A stretch of 34,306 nucleotides of DNA from Pseudomonadota bacterium. Lineage in GTDB: Bacteria > Myxococcota_A > Polyangia > Fen-1088. The translations under genes and the position numbers were made by a program. The stretch is taken from positions 1 to 34,306 of the forward strand of contig JADGRC010000481.1 in assembly GCA_017881245.1 (NCBI GenBank), given 5' to 3'. Positions within the stretch are counted from its first letter, which is position 1; each line of letters begins with the position of its first letter. Under the pieces are notes generated by a model. That model was not told the origin of the DNA and searched no databases. It saw only the letters and a list, made by a program, of their open reading frames with translations. Positions 24,006-32,801 of this stretch are shown one piece after another.

Positions 24006-24059
24006 CCCCTCTCCCTGCAGCCTTCGGCCGCCGACCTCTCCCCGTCGGGGCGAGGTTTT
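24006..24059 (+). repeat. Dispersed-repeat-like GC hairpin, doubles as terminator
   Basis: CCTCTCCCC (24035-24043), GTC, then GGGGCGAGG (24047-24055) form a stem of 8 pairs with one mismatch, followed by TTTT, after the pseudokinase gene. Together with the preceding CCCCTCTCCC and CCTTCGGCCGCCGACC block it resembles the CTCTCCCC/GGGGAGAGG extragenic repeats scattered through many high-GC genomes. It sits between two convergent genes, where such repeats usually lie. Confidence 0.5.
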
Positions 24060-24087
24060 CGGATCGATCGCCTCAATCTGAAAACGG

Positions 24088-24369
24088 TCAGCGACCGAAC
24101 CCCGCGGGGCGATCTTTGGGGGTTGACGGGCTGGACAGCTTGAACCCCAGCACGTCCTCATAGGCGAAAACGAAACGCTCGTCCTTGGCCGTCTGCAGGG
24201 ACAAGAATCCCTCCCGAAGATCCAGTTTCGTAACACGCCCGACGGCCATCACCTCCCCGGGAGATTGAATGAAACACGTCGCTTCCCGCTCCTCGCGGAT
24301 GTTGACGGCTTGCCCGGAGAGCTTGGCGCCTTCGGCCTCCCAGATCTGGATGATCATGTCGCGAGTCAT
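24088..24369 (-). CDS. Small conserved-looking protein of unknown function
   Basis: 93 aa from ATG 24369 (24357 is an alternative; 24384 less likely). The sequence starts MTRDMIIQIWEAEGAKLSGQ, and VGRVTKLDLREGFLSL with ERFVFAYEDVLGFKL suggests a small beta-rich fold. GC-rich third codon positions and a well-balanced composition support a real gene. No signal or membrane segment. Divergent from the DUF1684 gene. Function unknown. Confidence 0.6.
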   Translation of the reverse strand: MTRDMIIQIWEAEGAKLSGQAVNIREEREATCFIQSPGEVMAVGRVTKLDLREGFLSLQTAKDERFVFAYEDVLGFKLSSPSTPKDRPAGFGR

Positions 24370-24446
24370 GCGCGTAGCATACAACCGTTGGGGCTCGTTT
24401 CAGCGCCGATATACTGTTCGCGTGCTTTTCCCGTATCCTCTGGAAG

Positions 24447-25394
24447 GTGAATCTTGCCCCTCTGGGTCGCATTGCGGTTCTTCCGATACTTGCCACGCTT
24501 GGAAGTGTTGAGCCTGTCGGTTTCGCGATGACCACGGTGGCCACGGGTACCCCGAGCGATCCCGCCTACGTTCGCGAAATCGAGACGTGGCAGACGACCC
24601 GCGTCGAGCGTTTGCGCGCGGACGACGGATGGCTGACGCTGGCCGGTCTCTTTTGGCTAAAACCGGGAACGAACGCGTTTGGCTCGGAGTCCGCCAATGA
24701 CATTCGGCTCCCGGGAAATGCCACGCCGGCTCGCGCCGGCACGTTCGTCGTCGATAAGACCAATCATGTCAGCGCCGAAATCGCGGCCGGTGCCGGGGCA
24801 ACACTGGCTGGAAAACCCGTCACAAAAGCAGCGCTGCGCTCCGACGCCGATCCCTTGGGGCCCGATATCCTGGCCCTGGGATCACTGACGATGCAGGTCA
24901 TCGAAAGGCAGGGGAAGCTGGCCATTCGTCTGAAAGACCGAAACAGCAAGGTCCGCCAAAGTTTCAAAGGGCTCCACTACTACCCCGTCAATTCCCGCTA
25001 CCGCATCGAGGCGCGATTCATCGCCCACAGCACGCCGGTCTCCATTTCCGTTCCCAGTGTGCTGGGAGGATCCGAAGATCTGGTCAGCCCAGGCTACGCC
25101 GAGTTCGAGCTGGATGGGCGAACTCTGCGCCTTTATCCGGTGACCGAGACGCCGGGCGATGCGAAGCTGTTCTTCATCTTTCGAGATCCGACGGCTGGCA
25201 AAACCACATACGGCGCCGGCCGATTTCTGTACGCCGATCCACCCCGGGACGGTCGCGTGGTGCTGGATTTCAACAAGGCCTATACCCCACCCTGCGGGTT
25301 TACGGCGTACGCGACCTGTCCCCTGCCGCCCGCGCAGAACCGGCTGCCGATCCCGATCGAGGCGGGCGAGCGCTTCGACGGTCATCCACACTGA
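24447..25394 (+). CDS. DUF1684-family protein
   Basis: 315 aa from GTG 24447; the start is tentative, with GGAAG very close to it and an alternative ATG at 24528. The N-terminus (LGRIAVLPILATLGSVEPVGFA) looks like a signal peptide. The body shows the DUF1684 pattern: REIETWQTTRVERLRADDGW, LTLAGLFWLKPGTNAFGS, IRLKDRNSKVRQSFKGLHYYPV, GRFLYADPPRDGRVVLDFNKAY, then NPPC-like PPCGFTAYATCPLPPAQNRL near the end. The family is widespread and biochemically uncharacterised. It converges on nnrD with 34 bp between the stops. Confidence 0.85.
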   Translation: MNLAPLGRIAVLPILATLGSVEPVGFAMTTVATGTPSDPAYVREIETWQTTRVERLRADDGWLTLAGLFWLKPGTNAFGSESANDIRLPGNATPARAGTFVVDKTNHVSAEIAAGAGATLAGKPVTKAALRSDADPLGPDILALGSLTMQVIERQGKLAIRLKDRNSKVRQSFKGLHYYPVNSRYRIEARFIAHSTPVSISVPSVLGGSEDLVSPGYAEFELDGRTLRLYPVTETPGDAKLFFIFRDPTAGKTTYGAGRFLYADPPRDGRVVLDFNKAYTPPCGFTAYATCPLPPAQNRLPIPIEAGERFDGHPH

Positions 25395-25397
25395 GCG

Positions 25398-25429
25398 GGG
25401 TCGCCGGCGCGTGCCGTTCGGAACGACCC
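25398..25429. terminator. Possible bidirectional terminator between DUF1684 and nnrD genes
   Basis: GGGTCG and CGACCC (6 bp) flank a 20-base loop between the two convergent stop codons; on the plus strand TAACTGTTTTC follows. Weak stem, and the T-run is interrupted. Confidence 0.3.
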
Positions 25430-27045
25430 TAACTGTTTTCGAACGAGGTGGCGGACCAGTCAGCCCTGACCGCGGCTATCGCCTCCGGAAGGTCCCCGGC
25501 GATGACGCCCGTCGATCCGAACGTTTGGGCCGCGCGCGTGCCGGCGCTTCCGTGCAGGAACACAGCCGCGCGCGCCGCCGGTATGGTTTCCATTCCCTGC
25601 GAGAGCAACCCACCGAGGGTGCCCGTGAGGACGTCGCCGCTGCCCGCCGTCGCTAGCGCCGGCTCAACGGTGGGGTTCACGTGCGCCGTGCCGTCGGGCG
25701 CGACCACCAGAGTTCGGGCGCCCTTTAGAACGACGTTGGCACGGCTGCGGGCTGCGAATTCCCGCGCGGTGTCCAGACGCGCCGCTTGAACCTGCGCCGT
25801 GGGACGACCGCAGAGCCGGCCCATCTCACCCGGATGGGGCGTGACGACGCGGGGGCCGGATGCCCCGGCAAGAATCGAAGCCGCCTCCGGGCCGAGAAGA
25901 TTCAGACCGTCGGCGTCCAACACCATCGGAATGGAAATCTCCCGCGTCAGGCGTTCCACCACGGCCCGCATGCCCGCCCCGGTGGGAATACCGGGCCCGA
26001 GCGCGATCGCACGAACATTCGGGCGCGCGCACAGCGCGGCGATGGCGTAAAAACTGTCGGATACCGCGTCGTCGGAATCGGAGAACGAGACCGTCATGGC
26101 TTCGACGACCTTGGCATCGAGGGCCGTCTGCCCGGCCGCCGTGGACGCAATCGTCACCAGTCCCGCTCCGGCACGCAGGGCCGCGCGCGCGGTCAGCAGC
26201 GCCGCTCCCGTCTTGCCACGCGAGCCGGCCACGATGATCAGATGGCCGCCTACGCCCTTGTGGGCATCGGGTTGTCGCGTGGGCAAGGACGCGCGGACTG
26301 TCCGTTCGTCCGTCCAAAAGCAGAACGGGCCGCCGGAGGGATCGGGAGCGATCGGCAATCCGAATCCCACGACCTCGATCTCGCCGACACCCGCATCGGG
26401 ATTGATCACGAGGCCGAGCTTGCGCGCACCGACGGCGACCGTCACATCGGCGCGCACGGACGAGCCGTGTGGTCGGCCCGTGTCGCCGTCGAGGCCGGAG
26501 GGAATATCCACGGCTACCTTCATCCCCGCCGCGGCGTTCATGGCCGCGATCGCGGTGGCGGGGACTCCGGCCACGTCGTCGCGGAGCCCGGTTCCAAACA
26601 CGGCATCCACCACGACGTCCACGTCCCGCAGGGCCCGCCGCCACGCCTGGACGTTCGTCTCCTCGCCGAGCTCCGAAATCACGACGTCGGGAACGTCTCG
26701 CAGCGCGTGCAACATGACCGCGGCATCGTCCGTCAATCTTTCCCGAGGCGCCGCGAGCAGAACACGAATCCAGGCGCCCGCCTGCGCCAGGTGCCGGGCG
26801 ACGACGAATCCGTCGCCGCCGTTGTTTCCCGCGCCGCACACGATGGCGACGGTCAGCGGTCGAGCGGCGGGGACGGTGGCTCGCCGCAGGATGGTCGCGC
26901 TCACCCCGCGCCCGGCGTTCTCCATCAGGATCAGGCTAGAAAGGCCGCTCCGAAGCATCACGTCGCGATCGACCGCCCGCATCTGCGCGCATGACAAGAC
27001 ATACGAAGGCGGCGCATATCGCGACAACGAGGTGGAAGCCGTCAT
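25429..27045 (-). CDS. nnrD: Bifunctional NAD(P)H-hydrate repair enzyme (epimerase and dehydratase)
   Basis: 538 aa from ATG 27045, which overlaps the acpS stop (ATGA). The N-terminal YjeF_N/NnrE domain (about 1-230) epimerises S/R-NAD(P)HX: LSCAQMRAVDRDVMLRSGLS, LMENAGRG, VCGAGNNGGDGFVVARHLA, VDAVFGTGLRDD, VDIPSGLDGDTG. The C-terminal ribokinase-like NnrD domain (about 250-538) dehydrates S-NAD(P)HX with ADP or ATP: HKGVGGHLIIVAGSRGKTGA, VVTPHPGEMGRLCG, LKGARTLVVAPDG and the catalytic loop AGSGDVLTGTLGGLLSQG. The fused form is the common bacterial one. It is the last gene of the tilS-ftsH-folP-glmM-pdxJ-acpS run; no tsaE follows. Confidence 0.95.
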   Translation of the reverse strand: MTASTSLSRYAPPSYVLSCAQMRAVDRDVMLRSGLSSLILMENAGRGVSATILRRATVPAARPLTVAIVCGAGNNGGDGFVVARHLAQAGAWIRVLLAAPRERLTDDAAVMLHALRDVPDVVISELGEETNVQAWRRALRDVDVVVDAVFGTGLRDDVAGVPATAIAAMNAAAGMKVAVDIPSGLDGDTGRPHGSSVRADVTVAVGARKLGLVINPDAGVGEIEVVGFGLPIAPDPSGGPFCFWTDERTVRASLPTRQPDAHKGVGGHLIIVAGSRGKTGAALLTARAALRAGAGLVTIASTAAGQTALDAKVVEAMTVSFSDSDDAVSDSFYAIAALCARPNVRAIALGPGIPTGAGMRAVVERLTREISIPMVLDADGLNLLGPEAASILAGASGPRVVTPHPGEMGRLCGRPTAQVQAARLDTAREFAARSRANVVLKGARTLVVAPDGTAHVNPTVEPALATAGSGDVLTGTLGGLLSQGMETIPAARAAVFLHGSAGTRAAQTFGSTGVIAGDLPEAIAAVRADWSATSFENS

Positions 27046-27419
27046 GTTCCACTCTCGAGGACAACGACGGCGGCGGCCATCCCTCCCGCGTGCGTCAGCG
27101 ACACATGCTGCGCGGCGACGCCGCGCCTGGCGGCGGCGGCGGCGGCGGCTCCGGACAGAATCAACAAGGGCCGTCCCCTGTCGGCCGTGCGCACCTCGAT
27201 CTCGACCCACCTCAGTCCCGACGGAACCCCCAGTGCTTTCAACACGGCCTCCTTGGCGGCAAAACGGGCGGCATAATGTTGCGCCGGCTCCGCGCGACCG
27301 TCGCAATCGGCGCGCTCTCCGGGGGAGAACAACCGCTCGGCCGCCCGCCGGCCGTGACGGGCCAGCATGGCCTCCACGCGAGCGATGGGTACGAGGTCGA
27401 GGCCGACGCCGAGGATCAC
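27042..27419 (-). CDS. acpS: Holo-[acyl-carrier-protein] synthase
   Basis: 125 aa from GTG 27419, the normal AcpS length; the GTG overlaps the pdxJ stop (GTGA), and the longer open frame upstream is shadow of pdxJ. The enzyme moves the 4'-phosphopantetheine group of CoA onto acyl carrier protein. The Mg-binding [16 protein letters not shown] with Asp, FSPGERADC, and [15 protein letters not shown] with catalytic Glu/Lys are all present, and [18 protein letters not shown] closes the fold. Ala-rich stretch ([12 protein letters not shown]) near residue 95. Confidence 0.94.
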   Translation of the reverse strand: MILGVGLDLVPIARVEAMLARHGRRAAERLFSPGERADCDGRAEPAQHYAARFAAKEAVLKALGVPSGLRWVEIEVRTADRGRPLLILSGAAAAAAARRGVAAQHVSLTHAGGMAAAVVVLESGT

Positions 27420-28165
27420 GTTGTTAGGACCGATCGGGCGCCCTCGCTGATCGCGGCGCGCAGCTCGGACACCGCCCGATCCAGCCCCAGCATCACGGCA
27501 CGCGCGACCAACCCGTGCCCGATATTCAGCTCCTCCAGGAAAGGCAAGGCGGCCACGGGACCGACGTTGGCGCAGTCGAGGCCGTGCCCCGCACCCAATC
27601 GCAAACCCAGATTTCCGGCGGCTCGCGCCGCTCCTTCGAGGCGCGCCAACTGTCGGGCGGCATCCGGCGATCGCGGCGCCGCGTCGCAATAGTATCCGGT
27701 GTGCAATTCGACGATGTTGACACCTAGAGCGTGCGATCGAGCCACCGCCTCCGGATCCGGATCGATGAACAGGCTGACGCCAACACCAGCACCCCGCAAC
27801 CCTCCGATGACGCGTCCAAGCGCGGTCCCCGCCTCGACGCCGACGTTCAGGCCGCCCTCGGTCGTCCGTTCAGCGCGCTTCTCCGGCACAAGGGTGCAGA
27901 AATCTGGCTTCACGTCGAGTGCGATGGCCAACATGTCGTCGGTGGCCGCCATCTCCAAGTTGAACACCCCCCGCACCGTCTGCCGCAACAAGCGAACGTC
28001 GCGCTCCTGAATGTGCCGGCGATCCTCGCGCAGATGAACGGTAATCCCATCGGCGCCTGCCAGCTCGCACAATCCCGCCGCCACAACGGGATCTGGATAT
28101 CGCGTACCTCGCTGCTGACGCAGCGTCGCGATGTGGTCGATGTTGACGTAAAGGCGGGGCGCCAT
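27416..28165 (-). CDS. pdxJ: Pyridoxine 5'-phosphate synthase
   Basis: 249 aa. Condenses 1-deoxyxylulose 5-phosphate with 3-amino-2-oxopropyl phosphate to form PNP in DXP-dependent vitamin B6 synthesis. Diagnostic strands: [90 protein letters not shown] and [27 protein letters not shown] 28165 has no ribosome-binding site, but a perfect TATAAT on the minus strand ends nine bases before it. Its stop overlaps the acpS start. Confidence 0.96.
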   Translation of the reverse strand: MAPRLYVNIDHIATLRQQRGTRYPDPVVAAGLCELAGADGITVHLREDRRHIQERDVRLLRQTVRGVFNLEMAATDDMLAIALDVKPDFCTLVPEKRAERTTEGGLNVGVEAGTALGRVIGGLRGAGVGVSLFIDPDPEAVARSHALGVNIVELHTGYYCDAAPRSPDAARQLARLEGAARAAGNLGLRLGAGHGLDCANVGPVAALPFLEELNIGHGLVARAVMLGLDRAVSELRAAISEGARSVLTT

Positions 28166-28174
28166 GACCGGAAG

Positions 28175-28180
28175 ATTATA
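28175..28180 (-). promoter_or_regulatory. TATAAT -10 box just upstream of pdxJ
   Basis: Perfect TATAAT hexamer on the minus strand, ending nine bases before the pdxJ ATG. Transcription would start within a few bases of the start codon, giving a leaderless or nearly leaderless mRNA. No convincing -35 was found at 16-18 bp. Confidence 0.4.
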
Positions 28181-28237
28181 GCGTCACACGCGACGGCCGC
28201 GATGAAAGAGTCGAGACCCACGTGGCCATGCCGCTGG

Positions 28238-29620
28238 CTACGCCAAGGCCTGCGTGATCGCGCGGGCGATATCCTGCGCGTGGGCGCGGATCGATGCCTC
28301 GTCGGTACCCTCGATCATGACGCGGGCCTTCGCCTCGGTGCCCGAGTACCGAACCACGACGCGACCCTCGGCTCCAAGGAGCGTCTCCACCTGTTTGATG
28401 ATCCGGCACACCTCCGGCAGCTCGTCGAAGGGTCGTTTGCGTGCCACCGCGAAATTCAACAGAACCTGCGGATAGCGAACCATCGCGGCCCCGATCAATT
28501 CGGACAAAGGACGGCCCTCGGCCATCATGACGGCCAGAACCCGCAACGCCGCCACGGTCCCGTCACCCGTCGTCGCGTGGTCGAGGAAGATGATGTGCCC
28601 CGACTGCTCGCCCCCCAGGACCAATCCGCCTTCGCGCATCGCCTCCACGACGTATCGATCGCCGACGGCGGTTCGCATCAGCTTTCCCCCACGCCCCGCC
28701 AGCGCCCGTTCCAGTCCCAGGTTCGACATGACCGTCGCCACCACCGTTCGTTCGGGCAGCTTGTCGTCGGCCAGCATCCTCGTACCGAGCAAAGCCATGA
28801 CCTGATCGCCGTCGACGATCTGTCCCTTCTCGTCAGCCAGAATCAGGCGATCCGCGTCGCCGTCCAGCGCCACACCCAGCGCGGCGCCCGATCGTCGGAC
28901 CTCATCCGCCATCCGCTCGGGGTGCATCGCGCCACATCGATCATTGATGTTTCGTCCGTTCGGTTCGACGCCGATCGCGATGACTTCGGCGCCAAGCTCC
29001 TCGAACACCTGAGGCGCGACGTGGTAGGCGGCACCGTTCGCGCAATCCACGACAACCTTGACGCCGTCCAGCGTGCGCTCCTTGGGAAACACATTCTTCA
29101 AGAACTGGACGTATCGGCCACCAGCATCGTCGATACGAACGGCGCGTCCTATCGCATCAGGTGTCGTACCCCGAACAACGCCGTCGGTGCCGGCTCCCTC
29201 GCCGATCTCCATCATGCGCTCCAACTCGGCCTCGACCTCATCGGGCAATTTGAAACCGTCGGCGGCGAACAGTTTGATGCCGTTGTCCTGGTACGGATTG
29301 TGCGACGCACTGATCACCACGCCGGCGTCGGCGCGCATCGACCAGGTGATGAACGCGATTCCGGGCGTCGGAAGCGGCCCCACCAACATGACATCCGCTC
29401 CCGCCGAAACGATACCGGCCTGGAGCGCGCTCTCCAACATGTAGCCGGACAGGCGGGTGTCCTTGCCGATCACGATGCGACCAGGCCTGCCCGCGTGCTT
29501 GAACCGTCGCGCCACCGCGCGTCCCAGGCGCAAGGCCACCTCGGCGGTCATGGGATCTTGATTGGCGACCCCTCGAATCCCGTCGGTACCAAACAGCTTG
29601 CGCGCTTCGTCTTGGCTCAT
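28238..29620 (-). CDS. glmM: Phosphoglucosamine mutase
   Basis: 460 aa, normal for GlmM. Converts glucosamine 6-phosphate to glucosamine 1-phosphate for UDP-GlcNAc and hence peptidoglycan and [15 protein letters not shown] at the N-terminus, the phosphoserine loop [15 protein letters not shown] (active Ser106), the metal-binding LDGDADR, the sugar-specificity loop [10 protein letters not shown] and the phosphate-binding [16 protein letters not shown] are all intact. ATG 29620 overlaps the folP stop (ATGA). In many genomes cdaA (and ybbR) sits between folP and glmM; here nothing does. Confidence 0.97.
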   Translation of the reverse strand: MSQDEARKLFGTDGIRGVANQDPMTAEVALRLGRAVARRFKHAGRPGRIVIGKDTRLSGYMLESALQAGIVSAGADVMLVGPLPTPGIAFITWSMRADAGVVISASHNPYQDNGIKLFAADGFKLPDEVEAELERMMEIGEGAGTDGVVRGTTPDAIGRAVRIDDAGGRYVQFLKNVFPKERTLDGVKVVVDCANGAAYHVAPQVFEELGAEVIAIGVEPNGRNINDRCGAMHPERMADEVRRSGAALGVALDGDADRLILADEKGQIVDGDQVMALLGTRMLADDKLPERTVVATVMSNLGLERALAGRGGKLMRTAVGDRYVVEAMREGGLVLGGEQSGHIIFLDHATTGDGTVAALRVLAVMMAEGRPLSELIGAAMVRYPQVLLNFAVARKRPFDELPEVCRIIKQVETLLGAEGRVVVRYSGTEAKARVMIEGTDEASIRAHAQDIARAITQALA

Positions 29621-30435
29621 GCAATGTCCATCTTATCGCTTATCGCATTCGCCACCAGAACCGCGTCCCTCATGGCCGCCACGTCATGGACCCGCACGGC
29701 CGAGGCACCAGCGAGAACGGCCCCCGTTACGGCCGCAGCCGTTCCAAAGATCCGCTCCCCCGCGGGTTTGCCGGTGATCTGGCCAATGAACGCCTTCCGC
29801 GAGACGCCCACCATCACGGGAACCCCGAGGCGACCACAGAGCGTTGACAGGTTCTTCAACAAGGCAACATTGTGCTCGAACCGCTTGCCAAATCCGATAC
29901 CTGGGTCCGCCCAGATTTCCGTGCAACCGACGGCGCGCGCCACCTCGATTCGGCCGCCCAGCTCTCCCGTCACCTCCGACACCACGTCGGCGAAAGACAC
30001 CGCTTCCATCATCGTCCCCGGCGCTCCCCGCAGGTGTCCGAGGACCATCGCGGCGCCGGCCCCGGCCGTGACTCGAAGTATCTCCGGGTCCAGGAGGCCT
30101 CCCGATATGTCGTTCACGATGGTCGCCCCGGCGGCGATGGCCGCGCTGGCGGTGGTCGCTGTGTAAGTATCGATCGAAAGTCGCGCCCGATCGCCGAGGC
30201 GCGCGGCGAGAGCGGCTATGACCGGGATGACCCGGCTCTGTTCCTCGATGGCATCGACCGGCGAGGACCCCGGGCGCGTCGATTCTCCGCCGACATCGAT
30301 CCAGTCCGCGCCGGCATCGACCATCGCCAGGCCGGCGACCACCGCTTCTTCGACGGCGGTGAAACGCCCCCCGTCAAAAAACGAGTCCGGCGTGCAATTG
30401 AGCACGCCGACAATCAAGCAGCGCTTAGACAACAC
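29617..30435 (-). CDS. folP: Dihydropteroate synthase
   Basis: 272 aa from GTG 30435; no ATG is available near the expected N-terminus. Joins p-aminobenzoate to 6-hydroxymethyl-dihydropterin pyrophosphate in folate synthesis. The two DHPS signatures are present: [17 protein letters not shown] and [17 protein letters not shown], followed by [42 protein letters not shown] and the C-terminal [12 protein letters not shown]. Cys replaces the usual Val/Met in GVLNxTPDS. The stop overlaps glmM. About 290 bp carrying a tandem repeat separates it from ftsH. Confidence 0.95.
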   Translation of the reverse strand: MLSKRCLIVGVLNCTPDSFFDGGRFTAVEEAVVAGLAMVDAGADWIDVGGESTRPGSSPVDAIEEQSRVIPVIAALAARLGDRARLSIDTYTATTASAAIAAGATIVNDISGGLLDPEILRVTAGAGAAMVLGHLRGAPGTMMEAVSFADVVSEVTGELGGRIEVARAVGCTEIWADPGIGFGKRFEHNVALLKNLSTLCGRLGVPVMVGVSRKAFIGQITGKPAGERIFGTAAAVTGAVLAGASAVRVHDVAAMRDAVLVANAISDKMDIA

Positions 30436-30557
30436 CCACTCGCGCTCTAGCCTTACCCGATCGAAGTGTGGACAAGCGCGGCAACTTTCTCCGAATGGCG
30501 ATTGCGGTAGCTAAGTTTTGATTTTCGGCGATCCAATAGCCAATCCAAGCACGGGGA

Positions 30558-30576
30558 GGTCCAGCTTCGCTGGGCC
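30558..30576. other. Hairpin between the tandem repeat and folP
   Basis: GGTCCAGC-TTC-GCTGGGCC on the plus strand: CCAGC/GCTGG plus outer GG/CC pairs around one mismatch. It directly adjoins the tandem repeat downstream of ftsH; a transcript-end or processing role is possible. No T-run. Confidence 0.35.
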
Positions 30577-30723
30577 GGCCTCGTCGTCAAGCAACTCCGT
30601 GGGGGTTTCGCAGGGGGCCTTCCCAGGTCCCTTGCGGCGGCGCAGCCGCGGCCTCGCCGTCAAGTAATTCCTTGGGGGGGCTCGCAGGGGGCCTTCCCAG
30701 GTCCCTTGCGGCGGCGCAGCCGC
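30577..30723. repeat. Tandem pair of about 73-bp repeats downstream of ftsH
   Basis: Unit 1 (30577-30649) and unit 2 (30650-30723) share the start GGCCTCG(T/C)CGTCAAG and a long block with identical GGGGGCCTTCCCAGG and TCCCTTGCGGCGG, and both end in GCGCAGCCGC. They differ mainly in the middle, including one extra G in a seven-G tract of unit 2. The rest of the 30436-30724 gap holds one hairpin and presumably the folP promoter; I see no gene in it. Confidence 0.8.
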
Positions 30724-30724
30724 T

Positions 30725-32695
30725 CTAGGCCTTCTCGGGATCCGGCATCGGACGCGGGGGCGCGAAGATGCTGGGGCGGGAGGGACGCTCCGCCGGCGAG
30801 GGGCGCTTTTCCGGTGGAACCTTGGCCCCCGCCGATGCCCAGGTCGACGGTTTGCGGTCCAAGTGCCCACCCGAAAACAGAGTATCGATCTCGCCGCCAT
30901 CCCCGGTCTCGTATTCCAGCAACGCATCAGCCAGAACCTTGAGCTTGTCGAGGTTCTCCATTACGACCTGCTTGGCGCGGCCGTAATTCTCGGTCACGAT
31001 GCGCCTTACCTCGGCGTCGATCTCGACAGCCGTCTGCTCGCTGTACTCCTTGCCGCCATCGTTGAAGTCGCGGCCGAGGAACACCTCGGCCTCACGCTTG
31101 CCAAAGTGCAACGGCCCCAGTTTTTCGGACATGCCCCATTCGCACACCATCCGGCGCGCCATGTCGGTGGCCTGTTGGATATCGTTGGATGCGCCCGTCG
31201 TCAGCTGGCCGAAGATGATTTCCTCCGCCAGGCGACCGCCCATCATGACCGCGATATGATCGTTCGCGGCGTCGGCCGACATACTGAGGCGATCCTCGAT
31301 GGGCAATTGCTGCGTTAAGCCCAGCGCCCGTCCCCTTGGGATGATCGTCACCTTGTGGATAGGATCGGTGTACTTCAGCAGCTTGCCGACCAACGCGTGC
31401 CCGGCTTCGTGGTAGGCCGTGTTTCGTTTTTCCTTGTCGCTGATGACCATGGACCGCCGCTCGGGCCCCATGAGGACCTTGTCCTTCGCCATCTCGAAAT
31501 CGAACATTTCAAGGCGATCCTTGTCGGCGCGCGCCGCCAAGAGCGCCGCTTCGTTCACCAGGTTCTCAAGATCGGCGCCAGAAAATCCCGGCGTCCCGCG
31601 CGCGATGGTTTCCAGCTCCACGCCGGCTCCGAGGGGGGTCTTCTTGGTGTGGACCTTGAGGATGCCCAAGCGTCCCTTGACGTCGGGACGCGCGACAACG
31701 ATGCGACGATCGAAGCGGCCCGGCCGCAGCAAGGCGGGATCGAGAACGTCTGGCCGGTTGGTGGCGGCGACCAGAATGACGCCGTCGTTCGACTCGAATC
31801 CGTCCATCTCGACCAGGAGCTGATTCAGCGTCTGCTCGCGCTCGTCGTGCCCACCCCCGAGGCCCGCGCCCCGGTGCCTGCCCACGGCGTCGATTTCATC
31901 AATGAAGATGATGCAGGGCGCGTTCTTCTTGCCCTGCTCGAACAGATCTCGCACGCGGCTCGCTCCCACGCCGACGAACATCTCGACGAAATCCGACCCG
32001 GAAATCGAGAAGAACGGCACGCCCGCCTCGCCCGCGATGGCGCGCGCCAGCAGCGTCTTTCCCGTCCCTGGGGGGCCCATCATCAGAACGCCTTTGGGGA
32101 TACGGCCCCCGAGCCGCGTGAACTTCTTCGGGTCCTTGAGAAAAGCTATGATCTCCTCGACCTCGTCCTTCGCCTCCTCGACTCCGGCCACGTCGGCGAA
32201 CGTCATTTTCTTTTGGTTCTCGGACAGGAGCTTCGCCTTGCTCTTGCCAAAGCTCATGGCCTTGCCGCCGCCAACCTGAAGCTGCCGCATGAACAACAGA
32301 AACAAGACCACCAGCACGACCATGGGAAGCCAGGTCACGAGAACCTGCTGCCAGAATGAGTTCTCCTGCTCCTTGACGACGTCGTAGTTCAGGTGCGCCT
32401 TGTCCAGGCGTTCAAGCACCTTGTCGCTAATGAGGCCGGTCGTCGCGAAGCTCTCACCGGTCGTGAGTTGTCCCCGAAAATCGGCTGCGTCCTGGAATTT
32501 GCGTATCTGGATCGAGGCCCCCGCCTTGAATTTCTCGGGGTGTTGCTCGACGTCCTGCATGAACAGCGAGAACGCCAGGCGATGGTCGTCCGGACGGCTC
32601 CCGCTCAGGAACTGGTAGACGACGAAGAAGGCGAAGATCAACATCACCCAAACTAGGAAGGTTTTATGTCCCTGACGCACGCGCTTTCCTTTCAT
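30725..32695 (-). CDS. ftsH: ATP-dependent zinc metalloprotease FtsH
   Basis: 656 aa, normal length. Membrane-anchored AAA+ protease that degrades misfolded and regulatory membrane and cytoplasmic proteins. Two N-terminal helices (about 12-30 and 118-136) flank a periplasmic segment. The AAA+ domain has Walker A GPPGTGKT (207-214), pore loop [17 protein letters not shown], Walker [10 protein letters not shown] (261-269) and the second region of homology [20 protein letters not shown]. The protease domain has zinc motif HEAGH (429-433) and the third ligand region in [14 protein letters not shown]. The last 40 residues are Pro/Arg-rich. ATG 32695 lacks a clear ribosome-binding site. Confidence 0.97.
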   Translation of the reverse strand: MKGKRVRQGHKTFLVWVMLIFAFFVVYQFLSGSRPDDHRLAFSLFMQDVEQHPEKFKAGASIQIRKFQDAADFRGQLTTGESFATTGLISDKVLERLDKAHLNYDVVKEQENSFWQQVLVTWLPMVVLVVLFLLFMRQLQVGGGKAMSFGKSKAKLLSENQKKMTFADVAGVEEAKDEVEEIIAFLKDPKKFTRLGGRIPKGVLMMGPPGTGKTLLARAIAGEAGVPFFSISGSDFVEMFVGVGASRVRDLFEQGKKNAPCIIFIDEIDAVGRHRGAGLGGGHDEREQTLNQLLVEMDGFESNDGVILVAATNRPDVLDPALLRPGRFDRRIVVARPDVKGRLGILKVHTKKTPLGAGVELETIARGTPGFSGADLENLVNEAALLAARADKDRLEMFDFEMAKDKVLMGPERRSMVISDKEKRNTAYHEAGHALVGKLLKYTDPIHKVTIIPRGRALGLTQQLPIEDRLSMSADAANDHIAVMMGGRLAEEIIFGQLTTGASNDIQQATDMARRMVCEWGMSEKLGPLHFGKREAEVFLGRDFNDGGKEYSEQTAVEIDAEVRRIVTENYGRAKQVVMENLDKLKVLADALLEYETGDGGEIDTLFSGGHLDRKPSTWASAGAKVPPEKRPSPAERPSRPSIFAPPRPMPDPEKA

Positions 32696-32801
32696 CTAGC
32701 CCGGCCATCGAATCTCGTTGTCCGCACATCCAATCGACCGATTTGTCCTCGAGCTTGCCTTGAAGTTGCCCTTGTTTCGACCCGTGGCGGGGGTGATTCT
32801 T

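Noticed and set aside
25786-27427. Plus-strand open frames of about 400 codons opposite nnrD and acpS
   Set aside because: Antisense shadows of two genes with complete catalytic motifs.
27731-30166. Uninterrupted plus-strand open frame of about 811 codons opposite pdxJ, glmM and folP
   Set aside because: It is exactly antisense to three well-identified genes; its His/Arg/Asp-rich composition is the usual mirror of GC-rich third positions, and no domain is seen.
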